NCBI RefSeq assembly: GCF_004795035.1
Contig: NZ_SSBK01000017.1
Span: 62,001 to 126,000, forward strand
Length of the DNA: 64,000 nucleotides
Origin: Streptomyces sp. A0958
GTDB lineage: Bacteria > Actinomycetota > Actinomycetes > Streptomycetales > Streptomycetaceae
Direction of reading: 5' to 3'
Shown here: positions 47,737-57,864 of the stretch, in pieces
How the letters are laid out: every line of letters begins with the position of its first letter
Position numbering within the stretch: the first letter of the stretch is position 1
The notes under the pieces: model-generated
The model's input: only the letters and a program-made list of their open reading frames with translations
What the model was told of the DNA's origin: nothing
Database searches by the model: none
Program-made: the position numbers and the translations under genes

Positions 47737-49563
47737 TCAGCCCAGGCGCTGGACCAGCGCGCGGTACTCGTCCCACAGCTCCTTCGGCGTGTGGTCCCCG
47801 AAGGTGTTGAGGTGCTCGGGCACCAGGGCCGCCTCCTCGCGCCAGACCTCCTTGTCGACCTTGAGCAGGAAGTCGAGGTCGGCCTCGGAGAGGTCCAGGC
47901 CTTCGGTGTCGATCGAGCCCTTGGCGGGAAGGACGCCGATCGGCGTCTCGACGCCCTCCGCCTTCCCCTCCAGGCGCTCGACGATCCACTTCAGGACGCG
48001 GCTGTTCTCACCGAAGCCGGGCCAGACGAACTCGCCCGCGTCGTTCTTGCGGAACCAGTTCACGTAGTAGATCTTCGGCAGCTTCGACTGGTCCGGCTTG
48101 TCCGCGCCGACCTTCAGCCAGTGGTTCATGTAGTCGCCCATGTTGTAGCCGCAGAACGGCAGCATGGCGAACGGGTCGCGGCGCAGCTCGCCGACCCTGC
48201 CCTCGGCGGCCGCGGTCTTCTCGGAGGCGACGTTGGCGCCGAGGAAGACACCGTGCTGCCAGTTGAAGGACTCGGTGACCAGCGGGACGGCGGAGGCGCG
48301 GCGGCCGCCGAAGAGGATGGCCGAGATCGGCACGCCCTTCGGGTCCTCCCACTCGGGCGCGATGATCGGGCACTGCCCGGCCGGGACGGTGAAGCGGGCG
48401 TTGGGGTGGGCGGCGGGCGTGGTGGACTCGGGGGTCCAGTCGTTGCCCTTCCAGTCCGTGAGGTGCGCGGGCGGCTCCTCGGTCATGCCCTCCCACCAGA
48501 CGTCGCCGTCGTCGGTGAGCGCGACGTTCGTGAAGACGGAGTTGCCCCACATCGTCTTCATGGCGTTGGCGTTGGTGTGCTCGCCGGTGCCGGGGGCGAC
48601 GCCGAAGAAGCCGGCCTCGGGGTTGATCGCGTACAGCCGGCCGTCCTCGCCGAACCGCATCCACGCGATGTCGTCGCCGATGGTCTCCACGGTCCAGCCG
48701 GAGATCGTCGGCTCCAGCATGGCGAGGTTCGTCTTGCCGCAGGCGGAGGGGAACGCGGCCGCCACGTACTTCGACTCACCGCGCGGCGGCGTCAGCTTGA
48801 GGATCAGCATGTGCTCGGCGAGCCAGCCCTCGTCGCGCGCCATGACGGAGGCGATGCGCAGCGCGTAGCACTTCTTGCCGAGCAGCGCGTTGCCGCCGTA
48901 GCCGGAGCCGTAGGACCAGATCTCGCGGTCCTCGGGGAAGTGCGAGATGTACTTGGTGGGGTTGCAGGGCCACGGGACGTCCTCCTGGCCTTCCGCCAGG
49001 GGCGCGCCGAGGGTGTGGACGGCCTTGACGAAGAAGCCGTCGGTCCCGAGCTCGTCCAGGACGGGCCGGCCCATGCGCGTCATGGTGCGCATGGAGACGG
49101 CGACGTACGCGGAGTCGGTGATCTCGACGCCGATCGCGGAGAGCGGGGAGCCGAGCGGGCCCATGCAGAAGGGCACGACGTACATGGTGCGCCCGCGCAT
49201 CGAGCCGCGGAAGACGCCCTGTTCGCCCACGAAGATCTCCCGCATCTCGGCGGGGTCCTTCCAGTGGTTGGTCGGGCCGGCGTCCTCCTCCTTCTCGGAG
49301 CAGATGAACGTCCGGGTCTCGACGCGGGCGACGTCGCTCGGGTCGGAGGCCGCGTAGTAGGAGTTCGGGCGCTTGATCTCGTCGAGTTCGGTGAACGTGC
49401 CCTTGGCGACGAGCTCCCCGCACAGGCGCTCGTACTCGGCCTCGGAACCGTCGCACCAGACCACCCGGTCCGGTTCGGTGAGTGCTGCGATCTCGTCCAC
49501 CCAGGAGATGAGCTCCTGGTGGTTGGTGGGAACAGTGAGGGGAGCCGCGATGTCGCGCGCCAC
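47737..49563 (-). CDS. pckG: Phosphoenolpyruvate carboxykinase (GTP)
   Basis: 608 residues from GTG 49563 with AAGGAG 6 nt upstream. Converts oxaloacetate and GTP to PEP, CO2 and GDP, the entry to gluconeogenesis. Motifs of the GTP-type enzyme: PEP-binding GRTMYVVPFCMGPLGSP, substrate loop GYGGNALLGKKC, P-loop AAFPSACGKTNLAM (reactive Cys in the loop), DDIAWM metal site and guanine-binding block SFNWQHGVFLGAN. Length matches the family (about 600). Monocistronic by layout. Confidence 0.97.
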   Translation of the reverse strand: MARDIAAPLTVPTNHQELISWVDEIAALTEPDRVVWCDGSEAEYERLCGELVAKGTFTELDEIKRPNSYYAASDPSDVARVETRTFICSEKEEDAGPTNHWKDPAEMREIFVGEQGVFRGSMRGRTMYVVPFCMGPLGSPLSAIGVEITDSAYVAVSMRTMTRMGRPVLDELGTDGFFVKAVHTLGAPLAEGQEDVPWPCNPTKYISHFPEDREIWSYGSGYGGNALLGKKCYALRIASVMARDEGWLAEHMLILKLTPPRGESKYVAAAFPSACGKTNLAMLEPTISGWTVETIGDDIAWMRFGEDGRLYAINPEAGFFGVAPGTGEHTNANAMKTMWGNSVFTNVALTDDGDVWWEGMTEEPPAHLTDWKGNDWTPESTTPAAHPNARFTVPAGQCPIIAPEWEDPKGVPISAILFGGRRASAVPLVTESFNWQHGVFLGANVASEKTAAAEGRVGELRRDPFAMLPFCGYNMGDYMNHWLKVGADKPDQSKLPKIYYVNWFRKNDAGEFVWPGFGENSRVLKWIVERLEGKAEGVETPIGVLPAKGSIDTEGLDLSEADLDFLLKVDKEVWREEAALVPEHLNTFGDHTPKELWDEYRALVQRLG

Positions 49564-49761
49564 GATCGCTCCTTGGTGAGGGTGTGTTCTGTTTGGTGCC
49601 CTTGTGCCCCGTGGGGGCTGCGACCCGGATGCGTAACCCCTTCGAATTCCCCTGGCGCTCATCCGGTGCCGACCGCACTCATTTGATCATCCGGCCGTTC
49701 CGCCCATATGTCCAGGGGGCCGCCCACGTGAGCATCGACACGTGATTCCGACCCATATCCG

Positions 49762-49783
49762 GTACCTACGGTGGCGTAGGTAC
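49762..49783. promoter_or_regulatory. Perfect 9-bp-arm palindrome, probable operator
   Basis: GTACCTACG-GTGG-CGTAGGTAC lies only 9 bp before the ATG of the PAQR gene. Arms are perfect and the centre is four bases, the size and symmetry of TetR-family operators. TACGATG downstream could be part of a -10. Confidence 0.7.
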
Positions 49784-49792
49784 GATGCGGGA

Positions 49793-50491
49793 ATGACTGC
49801 TGCCGCCGCCGCACACGATTCCGCCGGGCCGCGCCCGGCCACCCCCGCCGACGCCCCGCTCAAACCGCGGATGCGCGGGTGGCTGCACGCCGGCATGTTC
49901 CCGGCCGTCGTGATCGCGGGCATCGTGCTCATCGCGCTCTCGGAAAGCACCCGGGGCCGGATCGCCTGCGCGGTCTACATCGTGACGGCATGCCTGCTCT
50001 TCGGCGTGAGCGCGGTCTACCACCGCGGTACGTGGGGGCCGCGCGGCGAAGCCGTACTGCGCCGGCTCGACCACGCGAACATCTTCCTGATCATCGCGGG
50101 CACCTACACCCCGCTCACCCTGCTCCTGTTGCCCGAGTCCACCGGCACCCCGCTCCTGTGGGCGGTCTGGGCGGCGGCGGTCGCCGGCATAGCCTTCCGG
50201 GTCTTCTGGGTCGGCGCCCCGCGCTGGCTCTACACGCCCTGCTACATCGCGATGGGCTGGGCGGCGGTCTTCTTCCTGCCGGACTTCATGCGGACCGGCG
50301 GGGTCGCGGTGCTGGTGCTGGTGGTCGCCGGCGGGGTCCTCTACAGCGCGGGCGGTGTCATCTACGGCGTCAAGCGGCCGAACCCGTCACCGCGCTGGTT
50401 CGGCTTCCACGAGGTCTTCCACTCGCTGACCCTGGCCGCCTTCGTCGTGCACTACGTCGGCATCTCCCTGGTGGCGTACAACCACAGCTGA
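49793..50491 (+). CDS. Hemolysin III / PAQR family membrane protein (TrhA-like)
   Basis: 232 residues, seven membrane segments. PAQR motifs: SAVYHRG in TM2, DHANIFLIIAGTYTP, and HEVFHSLTLAAFVVHYVGI with the His ligands of the zinc site. Bacterial members influence membrane energetics and lipid homeostasis rather than act as toxins. The start ATG 49793 has only a weak GCGGGA site. The strong palindrome upstream suggests regulation by a TetR protein, not encoded next to it. Confidence 0.92.
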   Translation: MTAAAAAHDSAGPRPATPADAPLKPRMRGWLHAGMFPAVVIAGIVLIALSESTRGRIACAVYIVTACLLFGVSAVYHRGTWGPRGEAVLRRLDHANIFLIIAGTYTPLTLLLLPESTGTPLLWAVWAAAVAGIAFRVFWVGAPRWLYTPCYIAMGWAAVFFLPDFMRTGGVAVLVLVVAGGVLYSAGGVIYGVKRPNPSPRWFGFHEVFHSLTLAAFVVHYVGISLVAYNHS

Positions 50492-50510
50492 CCTCCGGAC
50501 TCCCCCGAAC

Positions 50511-50542
50511 AAAGGGCCGCGGCTTCCGAGCCGCGGCCCTTT
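50511..50542. terminator. Rho-independent terminator after PAQR gene
   Basis: Perfect 13-bp stem AAAGGGCCGCGGC / GCCGCGGCCCTTT with 6-nt loop, 20 bp past the stop. Confidence 0.88.
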
Positions 50543-50570
50543 CGCGTGCGCCGCGGAGACGGACCCCGCG

Positions 50571-50622
50571 TTGACATCGACCATCTTTTGAGAGTTACTG
50601 TCAGTTGAGTGAGTGATTCACT
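50571..50622 (+). promoter_or_regulatory. MFS exporter promoter and TetR-type operator
   Basis: TTGACA at 50571-50576 is followed about 18 nt later by a weak -10 (TTACTG area). AGTGA-GTGAT-TCACT (50608-50622), within a longer imperfect palindrome from CAGTTGAG to CTTGATG, lies just downstream, where a repressor would block clearance. The TetR gene after the exporter is the likely ligand. Confidence 0.65.
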
Positions 50623-50648
50623 TGATGGTGACTATCAAAGGAGTGGCC

Positions 50649-52166
50649 GTGAACCGACGCTGGTGGGCCCTGGGTGCGCTCGTGGCGAGCATGCTCGTGC
50701 TCGGTTTCGACATGACGATCCTCAACGTGGCGCTGCCGACGATGGCCGGCGATCTCGGCGCCACCACGGGCGAACAGCAGTGGATGGCCGACGTGTACGT
50801 CGTCGTGTTCGCCGCCCTGATGCTCCCGGCCGGCCTGCTCGGTGACCGGTTCGGCCGCCGCCGGATGCTCATCACCGGGCTCGGCGTCTTCCTGGCCGGC
50901 TCGCTCGTCGGCGCGCTCGCCACCGACGTGCCCGCCGTCGTGGCAGCCCGCGGTGTGATGGGCGTCGGCGGCGCGCTCGTCATGCCACTCGCCCTCGCCG
51001 TCCTGCCCTCGCTCTTCGGCGCACCGAAGGACCGGATCAAGGCCGTCGGCATCGTCTCGGCCGCCTCCGCGCTCGGCATGCCGCTCGGCCCGATCCTCGG
51101 CGGCTGGCTGCTCGACCACTTCTGGTGGGGCTCGATCTTCCTGGTCAACATACCGATGGTCGGTATCGGAATCGCCGCCTGCGTGTTCCTGCTCCCCGAG
51201 ACCCGCGACCCGGCCGCGCCCAGGGTCGACACCGTCTCCACCGTGCTCACCGCGGCCGGCCTCGGCGCCCTGATCTACGCGATCATCGAGGCGCCGGGCC
51301 GCGGCTGGGGCGACCCGCTGGTGCTCGCGGTACTGACCGGCGGCGCGGTACTGCTCGCCGCCCTCGTCGTACGGGAACGCAAGGCCGTCCGCCCGATGCT
51401 CGACCTGACCCTGCTGCGGCAGCGGCCGTTCCTGCTGAGCACGCTCGCCGCGACGCTGGTGATGTTCGTGCTGGCCGGGCTGATGTTCATCCTGCCCGGC
51501 TACCTCCAGGCCGTGCTGGGCCACGACGCCTTCGGCACCGGGCTGCGCATGCTGCCGATGATGGGCGGCCTGATCGTCGCCGCGAAGGCCGGCAGCCCGG
51601 TCACCGAGCGCTTCGGCGCCCGCGCCACCATGTCGGCGGGGCTCGTCGTGCTCGCCTTCGCCGCGCTGCTCGGCAGCCGTACGACCGTCGACAGCGGCTA
51701 CGGATTCACCGCGCTGTGGCTGTCCATCGCCGGACTCGGCTTCGGCTTCGCGGTCGTGCCCGCCATGGACGCGGCACTCGGCGCCCTGCCCGCCGACCGG
51801 GCCGGCAGCGGGTCCGGGCTGCTGATGACCGTACGCCAGACGGGCAGCGCCCTCGGGATCGCCCTGCTGGGGAGCCTGCTGGCCGGCGCCTACTCCGGCC
51901 GGCTCGACACCACGGGCCTCCCGCCCGCCGCCGCCGACACCGCCGGGGACTCCGTCGTCGCCGCCCACGCCGTCGCCGCCCGGCTCGGCGCCCGGCACCT
52001 CGCGGACTCCGCCGACGCGGCGTACGTCCACGGCATGGGCCTGGTGCTCCTCGTCATCGCCGCGGCGTCCCTGGTCAGCGCCCTGTTCGTCGGGGCGTTC
52101 CTGACGACCGCGCCCCGGGAGCGGACCCCGTCCCCGGACGTGGCCGCCGCCCCGGCCGATGCCTGA
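50649..52166 (+). CDS. MFS drug:H+ antiporter, DHA2 family (14 TM)
   Basis: 505 residues, 14 hydrophobic segments. DHA2/EmrB-like features: LGFDMTILNVALPTMAGDLGA (motif D1), LLGDRFGRRRML (motif A), MGVGGALVMPLALAVLPSLFG, and LGPILGGWLLDHFWWGSIFLVNIP (motif C, antiporter). GTG at 50649 has AAGGAG 7 nt upstream. Operon with the TetR gene 11 bp downstream, the standard efflux pump plus repressor pair; substrate unknown. Confidence 0.94.
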   Translation: MNRRWWALGALVASMLVLGFDMTILNVALPTMAGDLGATTGEQQWMADVYVVVFAALMLPAGLLGDRFGRRRMLITGLGVFLAGSLVGALATDVPAVVAARGVMGVGGALVMPLALAVLPSLFGAPKDRIKAVGIVSAASALGMPLGPILGGWLLDHFWWGSIFLVNIPMVGIGIAACVFLLPETRDPAAPRVDTVSTVLTAAGLGALIYAIIEAPGRGWGDPLVLAVLTGGAVLLAALVVRERKAVRPMLDLTLLRQRPFLLSTLAATLVMFVLAGLMFILPGYLQAVLGHDAFGTGLRMLPMMGGLIVAAKAGSPVTERFGARATMSAGLVVLAFAALLGSRTTVDSGYGFTALWLSIAGLGFGFAVVPAMDAALGALPADRAGSGSGLLMTVRQTGSALGIALLGSLLAGAYSGRLDTTGLPPAAADTAGDSVVAAHAVAARLGARHLADSADAAYVHGMGLVLLVIAAASLVSALFVGAFLTTAPRERTPSPDVAAAPADA

Positions 52167-52177
52167 CAATGGGGCCC

Positions 52178-52810
52178 ATGGCCGCCACCCCCCGCATCCC
52201 CTCCTTCGCCGCACCCGACGCACAGCCCCCGATGGGGCTGCGCGAGCGCAAGAAGCTCAAGACCCGGGTCGCGATCCGGCAGGCCACGTACCGCCTCATC
52301 AGGGAGCAGGGGTACGACGCGACGACGATCGAGCAGATCGCGGAGGCGGCCGAGGTGTCGCCGAGCACGGTGTTCCGGTACTTCGCGACCAAGGAGGACA
52401 TCGTCCTCACCGACGAGTACGACCCGGTCATGGAGGCCGCGCTCCGCAGCCGCCCGGCCGACGAACCCCCGCTGGAGTCCGTGCGGCTGATGATGCAGGA
52501 GGCGCTGTCCTCGTTCCTCAGCGCCGAGGACGAGGAGCTGCGCCAGCGCACCCGGCTGATGGTCGAGATCCCCGCGATCCGCGCCCGGATGACGGAGACC
52601 ATGTCGGACACGGCGAAGGTGCTCGCCCGGGTCCTCGCCGACCGCACCGGCCGCAGCGCGGACGACCTGGGCATCCGGGTGTTCATCGCCGCGGTGCTTG
52701 GCGCGCTGCGCGAGGTGACGCTGTACTGGGGCGAGCACGACCAGGAGGGCGACCTCCTGGCCATGATCAACGAGGCGATGGACACGCTGGAGGGCGGCCT
52801 GCGCCTCTGA
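52178..52810 (+). CDS. TetR family repressor
   Basis: 210 residues. HTH: TRVAIRQATYRLIREQGYDATTIEQIAEAAEVSPSTVFRYFATKEDIV (about residues 25-75). The C-terminal ligand domain is helical. ATG 52178 is chosen; ATG 52169 is possible, both with weak sites, so translation may be coupled to the exporter gene upstream. Probably represses the exporter through the palindrome at 50608-50622. Confidence 0.92.
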   Translation: MAATPRIPSFAAPDAQPPMGLRERKKLKTRVAIRQATYRLIREQGYDATTIEQIAEAAEVSPSTVFRYFATKEDIVLTDEYDPVMEAALRSRPADEPPLESVRLMMQEALSSFLSAEDEELRQRTRLMVEIPAIRARMTETMSDTAKVLARVLADRTGRSADDLGIRVFIAAVLGALREVTLYWGEHDQEGDLLAMINEAMDTLEGGLRL

Positions 52811-52830
52811 CCGTCCCCCGCTCCCGCCGG

Positions 52831-54828
<1,998 letters not shown>

Positions 54829-55061
54829 GCGAGCCAGCCTCTCACGCCGACACGGCCCTGCCGATTCGGCCCGCAACCCCCCGCCCTACTTGGCCGATTT
54901 GCACTCATGCGCCATCACATGGTGAATACGAACCGCCCCTTTTGCACCCAGGTCGCCCCTGCGGACGCCGGAGGTTCTGCCCCGCCCCCGAAGCCGGTGC
55001 CCGACCGGAAGCGGGCAGTACGCTGAGTCGAGCAGCACCGCATCCTCGAAGGAGGTACTTC

Positions 55062-55628
55062 ATGACCGCCGAGATGGTGGCGCCCGCGTGGATGCACACG
55101 CAGATCAGCGCGGAACAGTACGACTCCTGGTCCGAGGAGCAGTGCGCCGGCATCGAGATCGTGGACGGGATGGTCATCGTGAGCCCGAGCGCCTCGAAGC
55201 GGCACAACCGGCTGGCTCGGCTCCTGGCCAATGCCCTGGACGCCGCCGCGGGGCCGGACTGGAACGCCGACACGGACTTCGACGTCCGCCTGCAGGACGT
55301 GCCGCTCACCAGTCGCCGTCCGGACGTCATCGTCTACCGGGCGGAGACCATCGATCTCACGCCCACCCGCCCCGAGCACGTGCTCCTGGTCGTCGAGGTC
55401 GTGTCGCCCGGGTCGGAAACAACCGACCGGGTCGTGAAGGTGGACCAGTACGCCAAGGCCGGCATCCCCTTCTACTGGCGCATCGAGCAGTCCGCCACCG
55501 GCGTTCCGATCGTCTACACCTACGTCCTCGACCCAGCCAGCAGGGCCTACCGGGACGGCGAGGTGTTCACCGGCACCGTGAAGGCCACCGCGCCATTCCC
55601 TGTCACGGTCGACCTTGGGACCCTGTGA
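55062..55628 (+). CDS. Uma2 family endonuclease (DUF820)
   Basis: 188 residues. Restriction-endonuclease-like fold: EIVDGMVIVSPSASKRHNRLARLLANAL at the start, RRPDVIVYR (catalytic Asp) and LLVVEVVSPGSETTDRVVKVDQYAKAGIPFYWRIE, which supplies the Glu and Lys of the PD-(D/E)xK site. Family members are numerous in Streptomyces and cyanobacteria, often near mobile DNA; natural role unknown. GAAGGAGG precedes ATG. First gene of the accessory island. Confidence 0.88.
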   Translation: MTAEMVAPAWMHTQISAEQYDSWSEEQCAGIEIVDGMVIVSPSASKRHNRLARLLANALDAAAGPDWNADTDFDVRLQDVPLTSRRPDVIVYRAETIDLTPTRPEHVLLVVEVVSPGSETTDRVVKVDQYAKAGIPFYWRIEQSATGVPIVYTYVLDPASRAYRDGEVFTGTVKATAPFPVTVDLGTL

Positions 55629-55675
55629 GCAACGAGGAACCGCCCGCGCCCTCGGCGCCTCCGATGTCCTGTGGG

Positions 55676-55930
55676 CTAAGACATGTCCGCCGCCGGGGGC
55701 CTCTGGGCAGCGCCCCCCAGCTCGGCCCGGACCCGTCGTAGGCGGTCCGGAGGGAAGACGCAGAGCTTCCACCAGGTGTCGATCTGCACATTCTCGCCGG
55801 GGACGAGCCGCGTGGGGAGCCGCCCCCGCTTCATGCACGTCACCCTGATGGCGTGGCGTCGTCGACGGATCATCACGTCGTGGTGATCGCTGGCGACGGC
55901 CTTGCCCTCCTTGACGATCCATACCTCCAC
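55676..55930 (-). CDS. Possible small protein of the island
   Basis: 84 residues from GTG 55930, with mainly basic composition: VEVWIVKEGKAVASDHHDVMIRRRRHAIRVTCMKRGRLP, then DTWWKLCVFPPDRLRRVRAELGG. Codon usage in this reading is acceptable but the start has no good ribosome site and no family is recognised, so it may be spurious or a remnant. It lies between Uma2 and the transposase fragment. Confidence 0.35.
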   Translation of the reverse strand: MEVWIVKEGKAVASDHHDVMIRRRRHAIRVTCMKRGRLPTRLVPGENVQIDTWWKLCVFPPDRLRRVRAELGGAAQRPPAADMS

Positions 55931-56025
55931 GGAATGCCGACCCCGATACCTGGTGCGCTCATGGGTCCGTGAGCTGTTTCCAACCTGACGTCGGTGTCCG
56001 TCAGTCGGGCGTCTCTGCGGCGCGA

Positions 56026-56084
56026 CGAAGCTCCTGGTAGGAGGTGTCACGACCAAGATCCACCGTGCCCCACCAGGAGCTTCG
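56026..56084. repeat. Inverted repeat at the start of the transposase fragment
   Basis: CGAAGCTCCTGGT (56026-56038) and ACCAGGAGCTTCG (56072-56084) are perfect complements 33 nt apart; the right arm overlaps the first codons of the transposase reading frame. It may be part of the terminal region of the insertion sequence or a hairpin that limits its expression. Confidence 0.6.
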
Positions 56085-56560
56085 CGTGCTTGTCCACCCG
56101 CCGTCGATTGATCTGTCCAGCCGCACCCTGCGCTATCTGAGCGATCGGCTGCATGCCCGGCGGCGGGAGGTCGGGACGCGCCGGCGGCGTCTGCCCGCAG
56201 GCCGACAGGCCCTGCTCGCCCTGGCCCACCTGCGATGCGGCGATACCTATGCCCAGCTCGCTGCCGGGTTCCGCATCGGCATCGCGACCGCCTATCGCTA
56301 CATACGCGAGGGCATCGACGTCCTGGCCGCCCTCGCCCCGACCCTGACCGAGGCGATGAAGACCATCCGGACCAAGGCGTTCGTGATCCTGGACGGCACC
56401 CTCCTGCCGATCGACCGGATCGCCGCCGACACCCCGTACTACTCCGGGAAACACAAGCGCCACGGCATGAACGTCCAGGTCCTCACCGACCCGTTCGGAC
56501 GGCTGTTGTGGGCGTCACCCGCCTTGTCGACCTCGGAGTACGCGGAGCACCGCAAGCCCT
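56065..56560 (+). pseudogene. Truncated IS5-type transposase
   Basis: From GTG 56065 about 165 residues read as the N-terminal half of a Streptomyces IS5-group transposase: helix-turn-helix LALAHLRCGDTYAQLAAGFRIGIATAYRYIREGIDVLAALAP, first catalytic Asp in FVILDGTLLPIDRIA, and LTDPFGRLLWASPALS with the second region starting. Homology stops near 56550 (at YAEHRKP) and the part carrying the third catalytic acid is absent, so the element is dead. The break lies directly before the toxin-antitoxin promoter. Confidence 0.85.
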
Positions 56561-56583
56561 CGCTCCCTCACAAACCCTCTCCC

Positions 56584-56604
56584 TGTAATAGAGAATGTAT
56601 TACA
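56584..56604. promoter_or_regulatory. Toxin-antitoxin operator
   Basis: TGTAATA-GAGAATG-TATTACA is a perfect 7-bp-arm palindrome 9 bp before the antitoxin ATG and is strikingly A+T-rich in this genome. RHH antitoxins typically autoregulate through such sites. Confidence 0.75.
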
Positions 56605-56612
56605 CTAGGGCC

Positions 56613-56885
56613 ATGAAGCCATCCCGCCCCGGGACCACCGAAAACATCTCTGTGTCCATGCCCACCGAGCTGGTCAGCGAGCTCCGCTCCCGAACCGGCC
56701 GACGCGGGCTGTCCAGCTACATCACCGAGGCTGTCAGGCACCAGCTCGCCATGGACGGGCTCGCGGAGATCGTCGCGGCCCACGAAGAAAAGCACGGCGC
56801 GCTCACAGAGCAGGAGATCGAAGCCGCTCGTCGCGAGTTGTTCGGAGACGTGAACACCGAGGATGCCGAGCGGGGCGCTGCGTGA
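56613..56885 (+). CDS. Ribbon-helix-helix antitoxin
   Basis: 90 residues. ENISVSMPTELVSELRSRTGRRGLSSYITEAVRHQLAMDGL is a CopG/RHH DNA-binding domain; the C-terminal helix EEKHGALTEQEIEAARRELFGD would wrap the toxin. ATG 56613 has AGGG just upstream; an ATG 6 codons earlier lies inside the operator. Stop overlaps the toxin start (GTGA). Confidence 0.88.
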   Translation: MKPSRPGTTENISVSMPTELVSELRSRTGRRGLSSYITEAVRHQLAMDGLAEIVAAHEEKHGALTEQEIEAARRELFGDVNTEDAERGAA

Positions 56886-57289
56886 AGGAGCAGTCGGCCC
56901 GGTCGCTGGTGCTCGACTCAGTGGCGCTCTCACTGCTCCTGCGAAACGACCGCGGTATGGCGGCTCGCATCGAGGCATCCCGGCAGGCTGAGGTCCCCGT
57001 CCTCGTGTCCCCGCTGACCATTGTTGAAGCCGTACAAGGGAAGACCGACCTTGCGCGCTTGAAGTGGGTGCTCTCCCGGCTGCAGGTGGAACCGGTCAGC
57101 CAGGAGGACTCCCTGACCGCCGTGGCGCTGCTTCGGGACGCAGGCGGGCTGCACGGGCACAAGTACGCGATCGACGCCCTCGTTGCCGCGCTCGCGCTCC
57201 GTGTCCCGGGCCCCGTGATCGTTCTGACTTCCGACCGTGACGACTGGTCGAAGCTCTGCGGGAAGCGCGTGATCATCAAAGAAGTGTGA
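56882..57289 (+). CDS. PIN domain toxin (VapC-like)
   Basis: 135 residues. Acidic PIN residues: Asp in LVLDSVALS, Glu in LTIVEAVQG, Asp in YAIDALVAA and Asp in LTSDRDDW, the metal site of VapC ribonucleases. Coupled to the RHH antitoxin by a 4-bp overlap. Would cut specific tRNA or rRNA when free. Confidence 0.9.
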   Translation: MKEQSARSLVLDSVALSLLLRNDRGMAARIEASRQAEVPVLVSPLTIVEAVQGKTDLARLKWVLSRLQVEPVSQEDSLTAVALLRDAGGLHGHKYAIDALVAALALRVPGPVIVLTSDRDDWSKLCGKRVIIKEV

Positions 57290-57321
57290 GCACGCCCCAG
57301 CTAATGGGTTCGCGAGTTCAC

Positions 57322-57378
57322 TGGCACCAGTGGCAGGACGAGTAGCCGACCGACAGGAGAACGGGCACATCGCGCCGC
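57322..57378. repeat. 57-bp direct repeat, right copy
   Basis: Exact copy of 54671-54727, here outside any intact gene, 33 bp past the toxin stop. On the minus strand it still reads RRDVPVLLSVGYSSCHWC but without the rest of the YyaL-type gene. Confidence 0.9.
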
Positions 57379-57411
57379 TGACCCCGTCCCGCCGGACCCG
57401 GGAAATCATGG

Positions 57412-57580
57412 GCGTACCGGTCGAACCCAGCCAACCCGGCGCTTGAGGGCATCCCTTCCGGCCCGACCAGCCAAAACCAAGCCCGCCCGGCACCTGAGGG
57501 CACCCCTCCCCGCCCGACCGGCCAAAACCCAGCCCGCCCGGCGCTTGAGGGCATCCTTCCAGCCCGCCCGGCGCTTGTGG
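57412..57580. repeat. Cluster of Streptomyces interspersed repeats
   Basis: Four copies of the core GCCCGCCCGGCGCTTGAGGGC (near 57428, 57484, 57533 and 57563), the first three spaced by about 51 bp and joined by GGCCCGACCGGCCAAAAC-like units. This is the short repeat commonly found between genes in Streptomyces. No gene is seen between 57290 and 57632. Confidence 0.75.
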
Positions 57581-57632
57581 ACACCGGGACGGACGTCAGG
57601 GGCGCGGCGGCACCGACCGGTACCGCCCGCCC

Positions 57633-57863
57633 CTACTTCCGCTTCGCGGACCCGCCCACCGGCTCGGCCGACGCCGGCTCCGCCGGCTCCGGCTCCTCGA
57701 AGTCCACCCGCCCCATGTGCCGGTTCATCGACTTCATCAGCAGCCACACGCCCACGGCGAGCGCCGCGAAGACGATGAAGCCGAGGACCCCGGGGGTCAC
57801 CTTGTTCTTGTCGAGTTCCTCGGCGAGCGGGACGAGGTCGGTCAGTGCCTGAGTCGCGTACAT
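57633..57863 (-). CDS. Small single-TM protein downstream of mca
   Basis: 76 residues from ATG 57863 (ATG 57872 is possible). One membrane segment VLGFIVFAALAVGVWLLMKSM with an N-terminal hydrophilic lead outside or inside and a C-terminal tail RHMGRVDFEEPEPAEPA, acidic then basic (GGSAKRK). Same strand and overlapping or abutting the mca stop, so co-transcribed. A conserved companion of mca in Streptomyces; function unknown. Confidence 0.78.
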   Translation of the reverse strand: MYATQALTDLVPLAEELDKNKVTPGVLGFIVFAALAVGVWLLMKSMNRHMGRVDFEEPEPAEPASAEPVGGSAKRK

Positions 57864-57864
57864 A

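Noticed and set aside
57412..57580. CRISPR-like array
   Set aside because: Repeat units differ, spacers are not of uniform length or unique, and no cas genes are present; it is a Streptomyces interspersed-repeat cluster.
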